Below are positions 62,028 to 64,000 of a stretch of DNA of 64,000 bases, one piece after another; positions within the stretch are counted from its first letter, which is position 1; each line of letters opens with the position of its first letter. Location: the NCBI GenBank assembly GCA_943788405.1, contig CALSQD010000001.1:186001-250000 (forward strand), given 5' to 3'. Source of the stretch: an uncultured Flavobacteriales bacterium (GTDB taxonomy: Bacteria; Bacteroidota; Bacteroidia; Flavobacteriales; BACL11). The notes beneath the pieces are model-generated. The model saw only the letters and a program-made list of their open reading frames with translations, was not told the DNA's origin and did not search any database. The position numbers were made by a program, and so were the translations under genes.

Positions 62028-64000
62028 CTATTCCTCACAATTATACAACACAAAGCCCATAATATCAACTGCCTCTTCTATTCTTTTACTAACTGGTGTT
62101 CCTGCCCCATGTCCTGCATTAGTTTCTACTCTAATTAAAGTTGGGTTTGTTCCATTTTGTTTAGCTTGTAATTCTGCTGCAAATTTAAAACTATGTGCCG
62201 GTACTACTCTATCATCATGGTCACCTGTAATTACTAAGGTAGCAGGATATTCAACCCCTTCTTTCACATTATGTACAGGAGAATAATTCTTCAAATATTC
62301 AAACATTTCTTTGCTGTCTTCAGCAGTTCCATAATCATATGCCCAACCTGCCCCTGATGTAAAAGTATGATAGCGCAACATATCCAACACTCCTACTCCT
62401 GGTAAAGCTACTTTAAATAAATCTGGTCTTTGCGTCATGCAAGCCCCTACTAAAAGCCCTCCGTTTGACCTTCCGCTAATAGCTAAGTGATCGGAACTTG
62501 TATATTTATTTTCTATCAAAAACTCTGCTGCTGCAATAAAATCATCAAACACATTTTGCTTTTTCATTTTAATTCCTGCATCATGCCATTTTTTTCCATA
62601 TTCCCCTCCTCCTCTTAGGTTGGCTACAACATAAATTCCACCTTGTTCTAACCACACGGCATTAGATACCGAAAAAGAAGGTTTTAGGCTTACATTAAAC
62701 CCTCCATAACCATATAATATAGTAGGGTTCTTTCCATTCAGTTCTACACCTTTTTTATACATAATACTAATTGGCACTTTTGTTCCATCTTTAGATGTAT
62801 AGAAATGTTGTTCAGAAACAAAATCACTTGTGTTAAAATCAATATCTGGCGACCAATACAATTCTGAATCCCCTGTTTCTACACTATATTTGAATGAAGA
62901 CCTTGGCGTGATATAATTGCTAAAATTATAGAAAATCTCTTTTTGATCTTCCTTTCCTCCAAACCCACTAACATTTCCTTTACCTGAAAATTCTACTTCT
63001 CGTATTAATTCTCCCTCATAGCTATATTGTAACACTTTTGAATTTGCATCTTCAAAATATTTAGCAAAAAAGTATCCCCCTCCTTTGGATACGCTTAACA
63101 CATTTTCTGTTTCTGAAATCAAATTTTTCCAATTTTCAGGATTTGTATTTGATAAATTAATTTGTACTAACCTTTTATTTGGAGCATCTAAATTTGTAAC
63201 TAAGAAAAGTGTACTTCCTATATTATGAATGATATAACTATCACTTTTAAAATCAGAGGTAATTTGTATTAGCTCAGCATCTTTATTGTTTAAATCCATA
63301 ACAAATAAATTATTTCCAGAAGTTGCTTTAGAAGCACTTATTATTAGATAATTTAAATCCTTAGTAACACCTCCTCTTACATACCGGAACTTTTCATCTT
63401 CTCCAAAAATAATTTCATCCTCATTTTGAGGAGTTCCTAGTTTATGATAATATAATTTATGATGATCAGTTTTATCAGATAATACTGATTTTTCAGGCTT
63501 ATCATAAGAAGAATAATAATACCCATCATTCCCTTTCCAGCTAATTCCTGAGAATTTAATATCTAATAAAGTATCTTCCACTAAGGTTTTATTCTCAGTT
63601 TCTATAACAATTACTTTTCTCCAATCTGACCCTCCTTCTGAGATAGAATAGGCAAGCAAACTACCATCTTCCGAAAAAGATATTCCTGCCAAAGAAATAG
63701 TTCCATCTTCAGTAAATTGGTTAGGGTCAATAAAAACTTCTTCTGCTCCATAACCTTTTTTTCTGTACAATACATATTGATTTTGTAACCCATCATTTTT
63801 ATAAAAATAAGTGTAATCTCCTTCCTGAAATGGAGTTCCTATTTTTTCATAATTCCATAATTTTTCTAACCTCTCTTTTAGCTCCTCTCTTTGTGGGATC
63901 TGTTCTAAATAAGAAAAAGTTACTTCATTTTGATTTTGAACCCAATCCTTTACCTCAGCCGACATATCATCTTCAAGCCATCTATATTGGTCTTCTACTT
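62028..64000 (-). CDS. Prolyl oligopeptidase family S9 protease, N-terminus beyond window edge
   Basis: The frame runs without a stop to the right edge, ending in V-E-D-Q-Y-R-W-L-E-D-D just before M-S-A-E-V-K-D-W. This is the family opening, so the ATG at 63965 is internal and the true start lies beyond 64000. The propeller domain occupies the first two thirds of the visible part. The catalytic Ser is in G-R-S-N-G-G, the Asp in G-D-H-D-D-R-V-V, and the His in N-A-G-H-G-A-G. It cleaves after Pro in short peptides. Whether a signal peptide exists cannot be seen. Confidence 0.95.
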   Translation of the reverse strand, partial: VEDQYRWLEDDMSAEVKDWVQNQNEVTFSYLEQIPQREELKERLEKLWNYEKIGTPFQEGDYTYFYKNDGLQNQYVLYRKKGYGAEEVFIDPNQFTEDGTISLAGISFSEDGSLLAYSISEGGSDWRKVIVIETENKTLVEDTLLDIKFSGISWKGNDGYYYSSYDKPEKSVLSDKTDHHKLYYHKLGTPQNEDEIIFGEDEKFRYVRGGVTKDLNYLIISASKATSGNNLFVMDLNNKDAELIQITSDFKSDSYIIHNIGSTLFLVTNLDAPNKRLVQINLSNTNPENWKNLISETENVLSVSKGGGYFFAKYFEDANSKVLQYSYEGELIREVEFSGKGNVSGFGGKEDQKEIFYNFSNYITPRSSFKYSVETGDSELYWSPDIDFNTSDFVSEQHFYTSKDGTKVPISIMYKKGVELNGKNPTILYGYGGFNVSLKPSFSVSNAVWLEQGGIYVVANLRGGGEYGKKWHDAGIKMKKQNVFDDFIAAAEFLIENKYTSSDHLAISGRSNGGLLVGACMTQRPDLFKVALPGVGVLDMLRYHTFTSGAGWAYDYGTAEDSKEMFEYLKNYSPVHNVKEGVEYPATLVITGDHDDRVVPAHSFKFAAELQAKQNGTNPTLIRVETNAGHGAGTPVSKRIEEAVDIMGFVLYNCEE

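Noticed and set aside
1-64000. Restriction, toxin-antitoxin, phage-defence or biosynthetic clusters
   Set aside because: I looked on both strands for nuclease, methylase, toxin, reverse transcriptase, integrase, NRPS and PKS signatures. None was found apart from the YraN nuclease fold, which is a housekeeping family.

Overview
This 64 kb window is an AT-rich, gene-dense piece of a Bacteroidota chromosome, most likely a marine Flavobacteriales member near the Cryomorphaceae (inference, not a database match). The reasons are: a type IX secretion (T9SS) adhesin paired with PorP/SprF, T9SS sorting tails on other exported proteins, SprB repeats, an ExbB/ExbD/ExbD cluster, caa3-type oxidase genes in flavobacterial order, and many copies of the Bacteroidota promoter element TAnnTTTG. 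I saw no rRNA, tRNA, CRISPR array, insertion sequence or prophage.

Layout. 1-5.6 kb: end of a HIT-family gene, a BCP peroxiredoxin, then a divergent tyrosine/homogentisate catabolism locus (hmgA-hppD leftward; FAH-family hydrolase, flavin reductase and Fe/Mn superoxide dismutase rightward). 5.6-7.8 kb: ExbB, a small membrane protein and two ExbD proteins, closed by a strong terminator. 7.8-14.7 kb: CPBP protease, DusB, LolC/E-like permease, RbfA, MsbA-like ABC exporter, HflX and a 4-helix membrane protein. 14.8-19.7 kb: two coupled exported amidohydrolase-family genes with partly lost metal sites, and a lipoprotein. 19.7-30.2 kb: TrpS, PlsC, GatC, a class V aminotransferase, an LD-carboxypeptidase, a short MetG, two T9SS cargo proteins, YraN and an S4/pseudouridine-synthase-like protein without its catalytic Asp. 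30.2-37.5 kb: AsmA-like protein, histidine kinase, MsrB-MsrA fusion, HemW, a glycosyltransferase and a frameshifted DUF983 gene. 37.5-45.1 kb: a candidate small RNA, then PorP/SprF and a 2160-residue SprB-repeat adhesin. 45.2-55.5 kb: two cytochrome oxidase gene blocks (brxA-ctaB-DUF420, and coxB-coxA-coxC-coxC-coxD-SCO-small protein), separated by tadA, aspS and a 446 bp gap full of decayed sequence. 55.5-64 kb: QueD, TrhO, an SDR epimerase/threonine dehydrogenase, CysS, an M28 peptidase or glutaminyl cyclase, a frameshifted HupE/UreJ gene, a small membrane protein and the 3' part of a prolyl oligopeptidase.

The genes mostly serve aerobic chemoheterotrophic life: amino-acid catabolism, aerobic respiration, oxidative-stress repair (BCP, SOD, MsrBA, bacilliredoxin), translation, and secretion of adhesins and hydrolases. 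I did not find a clearly new multi-gene system. The points most worth a second look are: an apparent TAATT stop/start junction giving ctaB an AUU start; a zinc-ribbon-like insertion in SCO; a catalytically altered RluB paralog; a set of near-leaderless promoters; an 8 x 21 bp decayed heptapeptide array beside a T9SS-tail relic; a candidate small RNA at 37.56-37.64 kb; and two genes broken by frameshifts at A-runs.
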